The notes: generated by a model from the letters alone, not told the origin. Positions 41,979-51,415 are shown, numbered from the stretch's first letter. The stretch is DNA of 64,000 nt from Oricola indica (GCF_019966595.1 NZ_JAINFJ010000008.1:140932-204931), one strand, 5' to 3'. Numbers and translations are program-made.

Positions 41979-42628
41979 TGCATGAGATGCCGGAAAAACG
42001 GATCCACGACCCCGAAGCCGTCGAGCGCAAGTTGGCGCGCACGGCGAGTGAAATAGCGTTCGCGAACTGGGCACGCGCCGCTGCCCGCGATCGGACACCC
42101 GATGGCGTGCGCGGTGGACCGTTCTGGTATGTGGTTTCGGTTCGTCCCGGTTCGGAGGTCGCGAGCGCCATCCGCCTGCTGAAATGGCGCATCAGGGCGT
42201 TCTGTCCGCGTGAAAGAGTTGTGCATAAGGCCAGCCACGGCCGTGCGAAGAAAATCGTGCGCGATGTGATCTTTCCCGGATATCTGTTCGTTCAGCTCGC
42301 GCCGGCCGAAGTCTGCTGGGCGGGGCTCCTGACATTCGATTGCGTCAGCGGATTGTTGCCGCGCGACGACAAGCCTGTTCGCGTCCCGAACAAGGTAATC
42401 GCGCAATTGCAAGAGCTTAGCAGGGCGAGGCCGCACAAGAAGGGCGAGGTGCTCACGCTGTTCATCGCAGGGGAAGAGGTGCTTATCAAGCGCGGTCCGT
42501 TCGCGGATTTTACCGGCGTGACGGTCGGCCCGGAGAATGCGAAGGGGCGCGTGAAGGTCGAAGTCAACATTTTCGGCCAGGCGACACCGGCGGAGTTCGG
42601 GCTTGACGATGTTCGCAAGCTTCGGTAG
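41975..42628 (+). CDS. NusG-like transcription antiterminator of the prophage
   Basis: The 217-aa protein has an N-terminal NGN-type domain (FWYVVSVRPGSEVASAIRLL at about 50-70, ending IFPGYLFVQL) and a C-terminal KOW domain (GEEVLIKRGPFADFTGVTVG). NusG/RfaH-type proteins bind RNA polymerase and the ribosome and can prevent pausing or termination. Its place, last in the early operon and just before the late genes, is that of lambda Q. The start overlaps the initiator stop (ATGA at 41975). Confidence 0.85.
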   Translation: MMHEMPEKRIHDPEAVERKLARTASEIAFANWARAAARDRTPDGVRGGPFWYVVSVRPGSEVASAIRLLKWRIRAFCPRERVVHKASHGRAKKIVRDVIFPGYLFVQLAPAEVCWAGLLTFDCVSGLLPRDDKPVRVPNKVIAQLQELSRARPHKKGEVLTLFIAGEEVLIKRGPFADFTGVTVGPENAKGRVKVEVNIFGQATPAEFGLDDVRKLR

Positions 42629-42800
42629 CGAATCCAGCCCATAGGCCACTGGTGCGAGCGGAACTGCGCTGATCACAGCGTGCACGAAACGCCCTCCAAC
42701 CCTGGGAACCGAGACGGCGATCAGCCGGTAAGCGATTCCCACCGGCAGCCGGAAAAGTGGCCTTTCTCGAAAATTCATCGCGCTCCGACGTGGATATCGC

Positions 42801-43379
42801 ATGTCCGTTCTCGCCATTCGCATCGAAGGCAAGGGGATGCCCCGCTTCACCGAAGCGTTCCAGCAACTGGGCACGGAGAAGCGTGCACATTCCGCCTACC
42901 GTCGTGGCGTGAACCGTGTCGGCCGCAAGGCGTTCACCGCGACGAGGCGTGCGCTCGCAAAGCAGGTCGGCTTGAGTCAGACGAAGACGGTGGCGCTTGG
43001 CAACATCAGAACCACGAGCGCAAACTTCCAATCGCTTCGATTTCTGATCGAATCGACCGGGGCGACGCTGTCGCTGAAGGAATTCAGCGCCAAGCAGTTC
43101 GGCTATGGCGTCCGGGCAAAACCGTGGGGGCGATCGCAGCGCTTTCCGCATGCCTTCATCTTCGCCGGCCATCCGAAGAGCGGTAGGCCCGTCGCAGGCG
43201 GTCACGTCTTCAAGCGGACTGGATCTTCGTCCCTGCCGATCGAGAAGCTCTGGGGTCCGTCGATCCCGAAGGAGATCGTGAAGGACGAAAGCCGCGATGC
43301 CTTCCAAACCACGGCTCGGGAACTGCCGGACCGCATCCGCCACGAGATCAGGGCGATGACGAAGGGGGCGGTGACCTGA
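42801..43379 (+). CDS. Minor tail protein Z-like (GpZ family)
   Basis: The 192-aa protein shows the Z-like pattern: AYRRGVNRVGRKAFTATRRA near 35, then RVRAKPWGR-type middle and KLWGPSIPKEIVKDES near 150. In lambda, gpZ completes the tail tip; here the gene stands alone upstream of the terminase genes, far from the tail module. A 172-bp gap with no gene separates it from the NusG-like gene. Confidence 0.75.
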   Translation: MSVLAIRIEGKGMPRFTEAFQQLGTEKRAHSAYRRGVNRVGRKAFTATRRALAKQVGLSQTKTVALGNIRTTSANFQSLRFLIESTGATLSLKEFSAKQFGYGVRAKPWGRSQRFPHAFIFAGHPKSGRPVAGGHVFKRTGSSSLPIEKLWGPSIPKEIVKDESRDAFQTTARELPDRIRHEIRAMTKGAVT

Positions 43380-43481
43380 CCCTCGGCCTCCCGGTCGATT
43401 TAGGGACCGTACCGGCCAGAGCCCAGCCCCGGCGGCGCGGCGGCCCGAGATAGCGCCAGTTTTTCAGATCGCGCGCTTGGG

Positions 43482-43516
43482 TTGACACGGTTGACACCGG
43501 GCCGGCCGCGTTGACA
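43482..43516. repeat. Three TTGACA repeats before the terminase genes (possible cos/late-promoter region)
   Basis: TTGACA occurs at 43482, 43491 and 43511, around a GC-rich CCGGGCCGGCC segment, in the 157-bp gap before the small terminase. This is where lambda has cosN and terminase sites, and a perfect -35 box also suits a late promoter. No -10 is obvious. Confidence 0.4.
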
Positions 43517-43536
43517 GCCGATTGAACGGAAACCCG

Positions 43537-44118
43537 ATGAGCGACGACGCACCGAAAGTCATGTGGTCGATCGGGAAGATCGCCGAGCGCGACGGCATCT
43601 CGAAACAGGCCGTCTCGAAGATCGTGAAGAAGCTCGTTGCCGAGCATGACATCCCGGTTGATCGCGACGGGCGCGGCAGGATCTCGGCGGTCAGCCTTGC
43701 GCACTGGGATCATCACCGAGGCCAGTTCACCAACCCGGCGAAACAGCCGGTGCGCGAAAGCACCAAGGGTAAGCCGCCGGCGGCCGATTCCTTCGAGGAA
43801 GCGCGTCGGCAGAACGAGTGGCTGAGGCTCGAGCGCTCGCGCATCGAGCATCAGGAAATGGCCGGCAAGCTGGTCCGCAGGGATCAGCTCGACGCCTCGA
43901 TCGAGATGATCGGACGCGAGATCCAGACGATCGTCGCCCGGCTTCCGAACAGCGCCGATGACCTGGCGTTGGCGGTCTCGAAGGAAGGCGCTCACGGACT
44001 GCGATCGGCATTGCGCGACCTGGCCTTCAAGATCAACGGGCAGGTCGCCGATCGGTTGGCGGAGATCGCAGGCGGCGCTCCGAAGACGGAGCCGGTCATG
44101 GAGGATGATGCAGCATGA
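43537..44118 (+). CDS. Terminase small subunit (Nu1-like)
   Basis: The 193-aa protein has an N-terminal HTH (AERDGISKQAVSKIVKKLVA), as in DNA-packaging Nu1/TerS proteins, a helical middle (EEARRQNEWLRLERSRIEH) and a C-terminal helix region. It binds the packaging site and stimulates the large subunit. It directly precedes the large subunit with an ATGA overlap. Confidence 0.82.
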   Translation: MSDDAPKVMWSIGKIAERDGISKQAVSKIVKKLVAEHDIPVDRDGRGRISAVSLAHWDHHRGQFTNPAKQPVRESTKGKPPAADSFEEARRQNEWLRLERSRIEHQEMAGKLVRRDQLDASIEMIGREIQTIVARLPNSADDLALAVSKEGAHGLRSALRDLAFKINGQVADRLAEIAGGAPKTEPVMEDDAA

Positions 44119-46112
44119 CGGTCCATCCTGGCGCGCTTCACCTGATCGCTTCCGGTCTGGCCGAGGCCATCCGGCCGCATCCTCCGCTTCCGTTCAGCGA
44201 ATGGCTGCCGCAGAACATCGTCCTGGTCGACGGACCGCGGAAGGGCGAAGAATGGTCGCTCGCCGATGCGCCATATCTGGGCGAGATCGCCGACTGCCTC
44301 AGCCAGGAGCATCCCTGCAATCTGGTAACCGTCCGCAAGGCCCAGCAGACCGGCGTGTCAATTCTGGCATTGGCGTGGTGCCTGTACATTTCGGAGGTCT
44401 GCCCCGACAACGTGCTTTACGGCGTGCCCGGCATCGACGCCCTGCAGGACATCAACGGCCAGAAGTTGCAGCCGCTGATCGACGCATGGGACAAGCACAC
44501 CGACAAGCACATCATCCTGCCCGTCACGAGCCGTTCGGGTCGCAATTCCACGACCTACGAGAAGAAGTTCCCAGGCGGATATATCTCGCTTGCCAACGCC
44601 AACACGGTGATGGACCTGTCGATGAAGACATGCCGGTTCGGCGTGAAGGACGAGGTCTCGAAATGGAACGAGCTGCCGAACGGCGCCGATCCGGAGACGC
44701 TGTTCTTCGGCCGCTTCACCGCCTTTCGCCGGCAGAAGACCTACAAGATTTTCGAGCTGTCGACGCCCGAACTCGACAGCGGCGACGAGCTCGGGGAGAA
44801 GGACGGGCACTGTCGTGTCGACCGATCGTTTCGGCGGTCGGATCAGCGCTTCTGGAATATCCGCTGCCCGCAGTGCGACGGCGAATTCGTCCAGACCTTC
44901 GACCTGCTTAAGATAGACCGGAAGCAGCCGCACAAGACCACCATCCAGTGTCCGCACTGCCCGCATCGGCTGACTGAACCGGAGCGGGTCGCGGCGGTGC
45001 GCGCCGGCCGGTTTATCGCGACGGCGGAAGGTCCGGATCGCCATCCGGGATTCCATGTCGACGGTTTCGTCAGCTTGATGATCGGCCTCGAGGACATCGC
45101 GTCCGACTACATGGAGGGCGAAGGCAGGGGCGAAGCCGGCGCCAAGGATTTCCACAATCTGGTCCTGGCGCTGCCGTTCCAGATGCGCGGCAACGCACCG
45201 GACCATGAGCGGCTGATGGAGCGCCGCGAGGATTATCCCGAAGGGATTGTCCCCGAGGCAGGCCTGATCTTCGTCGCCGGCGCGGATGTGCAGCATGACG
45301 GGATCTATGTGGAGGCCGTCGCCTTCAGCGAGGATAGGCAAAGCTGGAGCGTCTGCGCCGAGTTCCTCGAAGGCGCTACCGATCATCCGGGGCAGGGCGC
45401 GTGGCTGCGGCTCGAGGAATTCCTGCAGCGGGATTTCCACGATGCGCACGGGCAGCTTCGACCTCTCGACCGGATGGCCGTGGATGCCGGCGATGGCAAC
45501 CGCGTCAACCAGGCTTACGAGTGGTGCCGCCGGCATCCTCGTTGCCATGCGATCAAGGGGCAGCATGGTCGCGGCGTGCCGGCAATCTCGGTGCCGACCC
45601 GCAAGTCAGTCACCCTGCGCGGCAAGCGCCGGCGCGTCGGTGGCACGATGTCTTGGCCGGTCGGCACATGGTCGCTGAAGGCGGAGTTCTACGGGAACCT
45701 GCACAAGGCGGGCCTGGCCGCGGGCGAAGCGAAGGATCCGGCCGGCTATTGCCACTTCCACAAGGGACTCGGCGAAGAATTCTTTCTGCAGATCACGGCC
45801 GAATATTTCGATCAGAAGATGATCAAGGGGAAGCTTCACGAAGAGTGGAAGAAGCTCCGCCGCGACAACCACTTCCTCGATTGCCGGATCTACGCGATGG
45901 CCATGGCTGAGCTGATGGGATTGTCGCGGAAGACACCCGGCGAATGGGCCGCATTGCGCAATTCCCTCTATCCCGGCCAGCCGGTGGATCTTCTTTCCGC
46001 GCCGCCGGAAGTGACGGCGCATGTGACCGCGCAGCCGGTTGAGCGGAAAACACCTCCGCAGGCGGCCGGAGATTTCGAAGCCAAACGCCGGAAATGGGCG
46101 GAGCGTCGCTGA
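44115..46112 (+). CDS. Terminase large subunit (GpA family)
   Basis: The 665-aa protein has the GpA-family entry PFSEWLPQNIVLVDGPRKGE, a Walker-A-like segment VRKAQQTGVSILAL at 73-86, paired Cys knuckles (CPQC and CPHC) near 250, and a nuclease start AGADVQHDGIYVEAV near 390 with the metal-binding Asp. It packages DNA into proheads and cuts at cos. It overlaps the portal start (TGATG). Confidence 0.96.
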   Translation: MTVHPGALHLIASGLAEAIRPHPPLPFSEWLPQNIVLVDGPRKGEEWSLADAPYLGEIADCLSQEHPCNLVTVRKAQQTGVSILALAWCLYISEVCPDNVLYGVPGIDALQDINGQKLQPLIDAWDKHTDKHIILPVTSRSGRNSTTYEKKFPGGYISLANANTVMDLSMKTCRFGVKDEVSKWNELPNGADPETLFFGRFTAFRRQKTYKIFELSTPELDSGDELGEKDGHCRVDRSFRRSDQRFWNIRCPQCDGEFVQTFDLLKIDRKQPHKTTIQCPHCPHRLTEPERVAAVRAGRFIATAEGPDRHPGFHVDGFVSLMIGLEDIASDYMEGEGRGEAGAKDFHNLVLALPFQMRGNAPDHERLMERREDYPEGIVPEAGLIFVAGADVQHDGIYVEAVAFSEDRQSWSVCAEFLEGATDHPGQGAWLRLEEFLQRDFHDAHGQLRPLDRMAVDAGDGNRVNQAYEWCRRHPRCHAIKGQHGRGVPAISVPTRKSVTLRGKRRRVGGTMSWPVGTWSLKAEFYGNLHKAGLAAGEAKDPAGYCHFHKGLGEEFFLQITAEYFDQKMIKGKLHEEWKKLRRDNHFLDCRIYAMAMAELMGLSRKTPGEWAALRNSLYPGQPVDLLSAPPEVTAHVTAQPVERKTPPQAAGDFEAKRRKWAERR

Positions 46113-47725
46113 TGGTAGGCATCATGAACGGCATGATCGGCCGCGCTGGCGTGCGCAGTCTCGGATCGCCGATGGTCCCGACCGCCGGATATTTACGGGA
46201 TACTCGCTCGGGCGTGATCGCTTCCAGGCCGGCCGTGTTGCGCGAGAGTCGTGACGAAATCCGTATCGCCTGGCGGCGTGCTGCAGCGCTTGCGCAGGAC
46301 GTCATGCAAAATTCCGGTCGGCTGAAGGGAGCCGCCGACCAGGTGCTCGCGGATACGGTCGGCGTCGAGCTGCAGCTTCGTCCGAAACCGAACCTGTCGA
46401 AGCTCGGCTATGACGAGCAGGAGGCCCGTGAATTCGTCTCACTGGTCAAGGACTGGTGGAAAAAGTGGGCGTGGAATCCGGCAGAATGCGATCTGCGCGG
46501 GAAGCTCACCGTTCCCCAGATGGTCGATGTCGGCCTTCGCTGGGACATGGCTTACGGCGAGATCACCGGCATCATGAGCTACATGCCGTCAACCGTGCGT
46601 CGCCGTTACGGAATCAGGACCGGCACCAAGGTCTGCATGGTCCCGCCGACACGGCTCGTCCAGGACACCGACGAATTCTCCGGCCTGTTTCAGGGCGTTC
46701 GTCACGACGAGAACGGACGGGCGACGCATTATCGCTTTTCCGAGCGGGTCAACGGCTATGACATGCCGCAGGACTATCCCGCTCAAGACCGCTCCGGCCG
46801 CCGCGTGGTGATGCACATCTTCGACCCCATGGACGCCACGGACGTTCGCGGCATTTCGAAGCTGGCGCCCGGCATTCGCAAGCATCTTCAGCACGAGATG
46901 CTGGAAGACATCACGATGCAACAGGGCTTCCTGCAGACGGTTTACGCGATCGCGTTGACCAGCCCGTCGCCGAGCGTCGAGGCTTTCGAGGCGATCGAGG
47001 CGCTGAAGGAAACCGGATCCGCCGAAGCCGCGAATGCGGTCGCGGGTGACTTCATGGCGTATTTCGCCGGCGCGATGGAGCGGGCGCAGAAGGGCAAGAT
47101 CCACGTCAGCGGCGAGCCGCAGATTTCACATCTGGCGCCCGGCGAGGAACTCGAACTGAAGAACATCGCCGTGCCTGGCGACAACTACCTGCCGTTCTCA
47201 GCGAGTCTTTCGCGAGACACTGCGCGGGCGATTGGCATCACCTATGGCGGTCTGACGATGGATCACACCGACGCGACCTATTCGTCGGTTCGGATGGAGA
47301 CCGCTTCGATCTGGCCTGTCGTGATGCGCCGGCGCGAGCGGAGTGCTGCCCCACTCTGTCAATCGATCTACGAGTCGGCACTCGATGAAGCGATCGGCGA
47401 GGGACGGATCCCCATCAAGGGCGGATACGAAGCCTTTCGCGCCAACCGCGACGATGTCTGCTGGGCGCAGTGGCAGGGGCCGCCGAAGCCGACCGCCGAC
47501 GACCTCAAGAGCGCCAAGGCCCAGAGCGAGCGCCTTGAGAACGGCACGTCAAGCACCTCGATCGAATGTGCCGAGGCCGGGATCGACGAGGACGAACTGT
47601 TTGAAGATCGTCTTCGCACGCATCGTCGTTATCTGGAGGAAGGCATGCGCTCGCCTTACGAACCACGGGCTGGCCGCGACCGGACGGATGAAGCCGACCC
47701 GAAGAAGCGAGAGGCGGCGGCCTGA
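46112..47725 (+). CDS. Portal protein (lambda-type)
   Basis: The 537-aa length and order after GpA match lambda gpB. The N-terminal SMLGRAG-like basic region, the DVRGISKLAPGIRKHLQHEM middle segment and the LTMDHTDATYSSVRMETASI-type C-terminal motif are typical of the Phage_portal_2 family. It forms the dodecameric head vertex. The start at 46112 overlaps the terminase stop. Confidence 0.95.
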   Translation: MVGIMNGMIGRAGVRSLGSPMVPTAGYLRDTRSGVIASRPAVLRESRDEIRIAWRRAAALAQDVMQNSGRLKGAADQVLADTVGVELQLRPKPNLSKLGYDEQEAREFVSLVKDWWKKWAWNPAECDLRGKLTVPQMVDVGLRWDMAYGEITGIMSYMPSTVRRRYGIRTGTKVCMVPPTRLVQDTDEFSGLFQGVRHDENGRATHYRFSERVNGYDMPQDYPAQDRSGRRVVMHIFDPMDATDVRGISKLAPGIRKHLQHEMLEDITMQQGFLQTVYAIALTSPSPSVEAFEAIEALKETGSAEAANAVAGDFMAYFAGAMERAQKGKIHVSGEPQISHLAPGEELELKNIAVPGDNYLPFSASLSRDTARAIGITYGGLTMDHTDATYSSVRMETASIWPVVMRRRERSAAPLCQSIYESALDEAIGEGRIPIKGGYEAFRANRDDVCWAQWQGPPKPTADDLKSAKAQSERLENGTSSTSIECAEAGIDEDELFEDRLRTHRRYLEEGMRSPYEPRAGRDRTDEADPKKREAAA

Positions 47726-47991
47726 TGGCGGACCAGTCGACACTGATTGTGATCGGCAAGACCACGGTCGACATCAACGATCCGTGCGCCGTGCTGACCG
47801 AACTGCGCAAGGCGGAAATTCTCGTCGCGACCGGCGAGACCGTCTCCATGGCGCGGTTCGGCGAGGATGAAACGCGTTTCACCGAGGCCAATTTGGCCGG
47901 ACTGCAAAAGCTGATCGCCCGTTACGAAACGCTGTGCGCCCGCAAGAGCGGCAACCGCACCCGTTTCGCCGCGACGGTCCGGTTCACCTGA
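47725..47991 (+). CDS. Head-tail connector gpW-like
   Basis: The 88-aa length, beta-rich N-terminus (DPCAVLTELRKAEILVATG) and helical C-terminus match gpW, which stabilises packaged DNA at the portal. The order portal-W is as in lambda with the two genes exchanged. Confidence 0.75.
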   Translation: MADQSTLIVIGKTTVDINDPCAVLTELRKAEILVATGETVSMARFGEDETRFTEANLAGLQKLIARYETLCARKSGNRTRFAATVRFT

Positions 47992-47998
47992 GGACGCC

Positions 47999-48922
47999 AT
48001 GAATTTCCCGTTTGCCCGTATCAGCGAAGAGCTCTTCGAGCAGCCGCTGGCCTATCATCCGCGCAAGGCCGAGGCCTTCATGCGCGCCTTCGGGCCGCGT
48101 GTCACGGGGCATTCCGTCACGATCGTCAATGGCGACGGTGAGGCGGCGCATGAGGCCTTTGCGAATGGGCGGATCGAGGCCGGCATCATCGGTGACCGCC
48201 TCGGGCGGCGCTATGATCGCGCCGGCGTGCGCCCCTTCGACATGGTCGGCAACGTTGCGATCATTCCGATCGAGGGAACGCTCGTGCGCAAGGGCGGTTG
48301 GGTCGGCGCCGATTCGGGCGAGACCTCCTATCAGGGCCTGCAGGTCCAGATTTCCCGCGCCGCTTCGAATGACGATGTGAAGGGCGTCGTGTTCGAGGTC
48401 GACAGCTTCGGCGGGCAGGTGAACGGAATGTTCGAAACCGCCTCGATGATCCAGACGCTTTCCAAGGCGAAGCCGACAATCGCGATCCTCACGGACTACG
48501 CCTATTCGGCCGCCTACTGCCTCGCAAGCCAGACGCGGCAGATCATCATTTCGGAAGATGGCGGCGCCGGCTCGATCGGCGCGATGGTCATGCATGCCGA
48601 TTTCAGCGGCAATCTCGAACAGGAAGGGATCAAGGTCACCTTCATCCATTCCGGCAAGCACAAGGTCGACGGCAATTCCTTCCAGGCGCTGCCGGAAGAT
48701 CTTCGCGAACGGCTCAAGGCTCGCGTCGACGGTGTCCGCGATCGCTATGCCGGCATGGTCGGCAAGGCGCGGGGCGGCAGGCTCTCGAAGGCGGATGCGC
48801 TGAAGACCGAGGCGCGCGCCTTCTTCGCCGAAGAGAGCGTCGATCTCGGGCTGGTCGACGCCATCGGCAATCCGAACGAGGCCTTCGAGGCCTTCGCCAA
48901 GAGTATCAACGGGAGCAAGTGA
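47999..48922 (+). CDS. S49-family prohead protease (lambda gpC-like)
   Basis: The 307-aa protein has the SppA/S49 fold: NVAIIPIEGTLV near 85-96, DSFGGQVNGM (135-144), nucleophile S170 in YAYSAAYCLAS and a Lys in SGKHKVDGN at 218-226. It matures the prohead by cleaving scaffold and portal. It overlaps the scaffold candidate at its end. Confidence 0.9.
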   Translation: MNFPFARISEELFEQPLAYHPRKAEAFMRAFGPRVTGHSVTIVNGDGEAAHEAFANGRIEAGIIGDRLGRRYDRAGVRPFDMVGNVAIIPIEGTLVRKGGWVGADSGETSYQGLQVQISRAASNDDVKGVVFEVDSFGGQVNGMFETASMIQTLSKAKPTIAILTDYAYSAAYCLASQTRQIIISEDGGAGSIGAMVMHADFSGNLEQEGIKVTFIHSGKHKVDGNSFQALPEDLRERLKARVDGVRDRYAGMVGKARGGRLSKADALKTEARAFFAEESVDLGLVDAIGNPNEAFEAFAKSINGSK

Positions 48923-48924
48923 TC

Positions 48925-49437
48925 ATGGCCAAGAGCATGTTGGCCGCGGTCCATGACGCGATGCGTGTGGACGCGGACGAGGATTCCCAGAACGGGAACG
49001 AACCCGGCGCGGCAGCGCCTGAAACCGGAAAGGAAACTGCAATGGACAAGGGACAGGAAAAGCCTGCCGCAAGCGAAACCGCAGGCGTGCCGCAGGCCGA
49101 TCACGACGCGGCCGTCGCCACGGCGCGTCAGGAAGGCGCGACCGAGGCCACGACCCGCCTCACGACGATCCTCGGTGCGGAAGGCATCAAGGGCGATGCC
49201 GGCCGCATGACGGCGGCGCTCGACCTGGCGGTCAAATCGCCGGCCATGTCGGCGGAGGATGTCACCTCCTTCGTGACCGCCAATGTCGCGCAGGCCGCGA
49301 AGGGCGACGAGCAGACGAGCGCCTATGAACAGGAGCGCGTCGCCGCCGCCGGCCAGGCTGCGCCGCAGGGTCAGGCCAAACAGGAATCCGGCCTTTCGCA
49401 ACGCATCTCCGCGCATATCGAACAGTCGAAGCGCTAA
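48925..49437 (+). CDS. Probable capsid scaffold protein
   Basis: The 170-aa Ala/Glu/Gln-rich protein has a helical C-terminus and lies between protease and decoration protein, where lambda Nu3 would be. An in-frame ATG at 49042 has AAAGGAA 7 bp upstream, which suggests a shorter second product. GGGAG supports ATG 48925; GTG at 48919 is an alternative. Confidence 0.7.
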   Translation: MAKSMLAAVHDAMRVDADEDSQNGNEPGAAAPETGKETAMDKGQEKPAASETAGVPQADHDAAVATARQEGATEATTRLTTILGAEGIKGDAGRMTAALDLAVKSPAMSAEDVTSFVTANVAQAAKGDEQTSAYEQERVAAAGQAAPQGQAKQESGLSQRISAHIEQSKR

Positions 49438-49567
49438 GCCTTCGGCGCTCCCGCGGGCGTAGCATCACGGCCGCCGGAACCCTCTCTGCCCGTCACGGTC
49501 ACGTCGCGTTTCGACAGCCAGCCGGCGGGAACCTCCACACTCACAATCGAACCGAAAGGATCAGGTC

Positions 49568-50275
49568 ATGAACATGCCTGTGTTCAAGGTCCAGCGCCAG
49601 GCGCTGCTCTCCCAGCTCGTGAAATTCGAGGCGCATCCCGACTTCTGCCGGGAAACCACGACGCTTCTCGCCGGCGACGGCGCGGTGCGCAAGACCGTGC
49701 TGGGCACCATTCTCGCTATGACCTTCGCGGCCAGTGCGATCGCGGTCGCCGCGTCGGCCGATGCCGGCAATACCGGCAACGGGACGCTCACCCTCGCCGA
49801 TCCGGCCTACACGTCCGCCGTCAAGCCGGGCGACTACACGGTTGTCTGCACGACCGGCGGCGCGGATGCGACTTCGAAGTTCCGCGTCGAGGATCCGCTC
49901 GGCAACCAGGTCGGAACCGCGACCGGCGGCGCTGCCTTCGCCAAGCAGATCAAGTTCACGATCGCCGGCGGCGGCACGGATTTCGTGGAGGGCGACAAGT
50001 TCGTTGTCTCCGTATCCTTCGACCTCGGCGATGCCTCCAACAAGGTGGTCGAATGGGATCCCGCTGCCGCTGACGGCACGGAACGCATCTGGGGCCTCGC
50101 GCTCAACGAGGTGACGGCGCCGGATGGAGAGGATGCCGAAGGGCAGCTCGTTCTTCGCCGCGGTCCGTCCATCGTCTTCTCCGGGCAGGTGCAATGGCCG
50201 GACGGTATCACCGACGCCCAGAAGGATGACGCGGTCCGCGAGTTCGAAGCCATGGGCATTCTCGTCCGCGTCTGA
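49568..50275 (+). CDS. Head decoration protein (gpD-like) with an insertion
   Basis: The 235-aa protein begins and ends like gpD (SQLVKFEAHPDFCRETTTLL and RRGPSIVFSGQVQWPDGIT), but about 90 residues of a beta-rich module (GNGTLTLADPAYTS to DFVEGDKFVVSVSF) are inserted between. gpD trimers bind the expanded capsid and stabilise DNA. The inserted module recurs in several phage structural proteins and is likely surface-exposed. Confidence 0.85.
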   Translation: MNMPVFKVQRQALLSQLVKFEAHPDFCRETTTLLAGDGAVRKTVLGTILAMTFAASAIAVAASADAGNTGNGTLTLADPAYTSAVKPGDYTVVCTTGGADATSKFRVEDPLGNQVGTATGGAAFAKQIKFTIAGGGTDFVEGDKFVVSVSFDLGDASNKVVEWDPAAADGTERIWGLALNEVTAPDGEDAEGQLVLRRGPSIVFSGQVQWPDGITDAQKDDAVREFEAMGILVRV

Positions 50276-50359
50276 TCGCGGTCGGGAAGCTTTTCCCTCT
50301 GACCGGGCATGCGCCCGGTCCTTTCTTCCAAACACAATCATCGACGAAAGGCCGGAACC

Positions 50360-51415
50360 ATGCCGGAAATTCTCTTTCCCTACACGAATGTCGATCTGAC
50401 CCAAGAGGTCAATCGCCTGCCGAACGAGTTCGGCCTCCTCAATGCGTTGAATGTCGCGCCCTCGGAGCCGAAGAACTCGCAATATGTCCGCATCGCGCTG
50501 AAGGACGGCGTGATCTACGTGCTGTCCGCCGAGCCGCGCGGTGCACCCGGCCAGATCGGCGAGGACGGCACCGAAACCGGCGTCATCCTGCAGATCCCCC
50601 ACTTCCCGCATCTGGAAGCCATCCGCGCCGGAGACGTCGACGGTCTGCTGGAGGTGGTCAACGGCCAGATCACCGCGAAGTCGCTGGACATGGAGCTGGC
50701 CCGCAAGCTGATCATTATCCGCAAGCATCACTCGATCACGCTGGAATACATCCGGCTGGGCATGCTTCGCGGCGTGATCAAGGACGGCAAAGGCCGCACG
50801 CTCTACGACCTCTTCGATGTCTTCGACATCACCAAGAAGACCGTCGACTTCGTTCTCGGCACGGCCGGCACCGATGTTCGCGCGAAGTGCGAAGAGGTGG
50901 TCGACCACACCATGTCGAACCTGAAGGGCGAAACCACCAGCGGCGTCGAGAGCGTCGTCAGCCCGACCTTCTTCAACAAGTTCATCACCCACGAGAAGGT
51001 CGAGAAGTTCTGGCTGCAGGCGCAGAACTCCTCCGAGCATCGCGAGCTCAATCGCCAGATGCGCGGCGGAAACTGGGGACGTGTCTTCGAGTTCGGCGAC
51101 ATCCTCTTCCGCGAGTACAAGGGCGGGTTGCCGGTCAAGGCGGCGAACGGTGCGATCTCGACGGAAGCCAATGTGGCGGCCAACAAGGGGCATGCCTATC
51201 CGGCCGGCACCCAGTCGATGTTCGCGACCTATGAGGGGCCGGTCTATCACATCGAGCGCGCAAACGAGGCGCCCGATTCCAATGGCGGCGATTACATTTA
51301 TGTGTCGCCGAAAGTCCTCGACCACGGTGAGGGTATTGAGCTGAAGAGCCAGACCAACCGGCTGGCGGTCTGCAAGCAGCCCGAAACCCTCGTCGAGCTC
51401 TCGACCTCGAACTGA
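50360..51415 (+). CDS. Major capsid protein (gpE-like)
   Basis: The 351-aa protein matches lambda gpE in length and pattern: FPYTNVDLTQEVNRLPNEFG at the start, EVVDHTMSNLKGE and FFNKFITHEKVEKFWLQAQN in the middle and GGDYIYVSPKVLDHGEG at the end. ATG at 50360 follows AAAGG. Confidence 0.95.
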   Translation: MPEILFPYTNVDLTQEVNRLPNEFGLLNALNVAPSEPKNSQYVRIALKDGVIYVLSAEPRGAPGQIGEDGTETGVILQIPHFPHLEAIRAGDVDGLLEVVNGQITAKSLDMELARKLIIIRKHHSITLEYIRLGMLRGVIKDGKGRTLYDLFDVFDITKKTVDFVLGTAGTDVRAKCEEVVDHTMSNLKGETTSGVESVVSPTFFNKFITHEKVEKFWLQAQNSSEHRELNRQMRGGNWGRVFEFGDILFREYKGGLPVKAANGAISTEANVAANKGHAYPAGTQSMFATYEGPVYHIERANEAPDSNGGDYIYVSPKVLDHGEGIELKSQTNRLAVCKQPETLVELSTSN

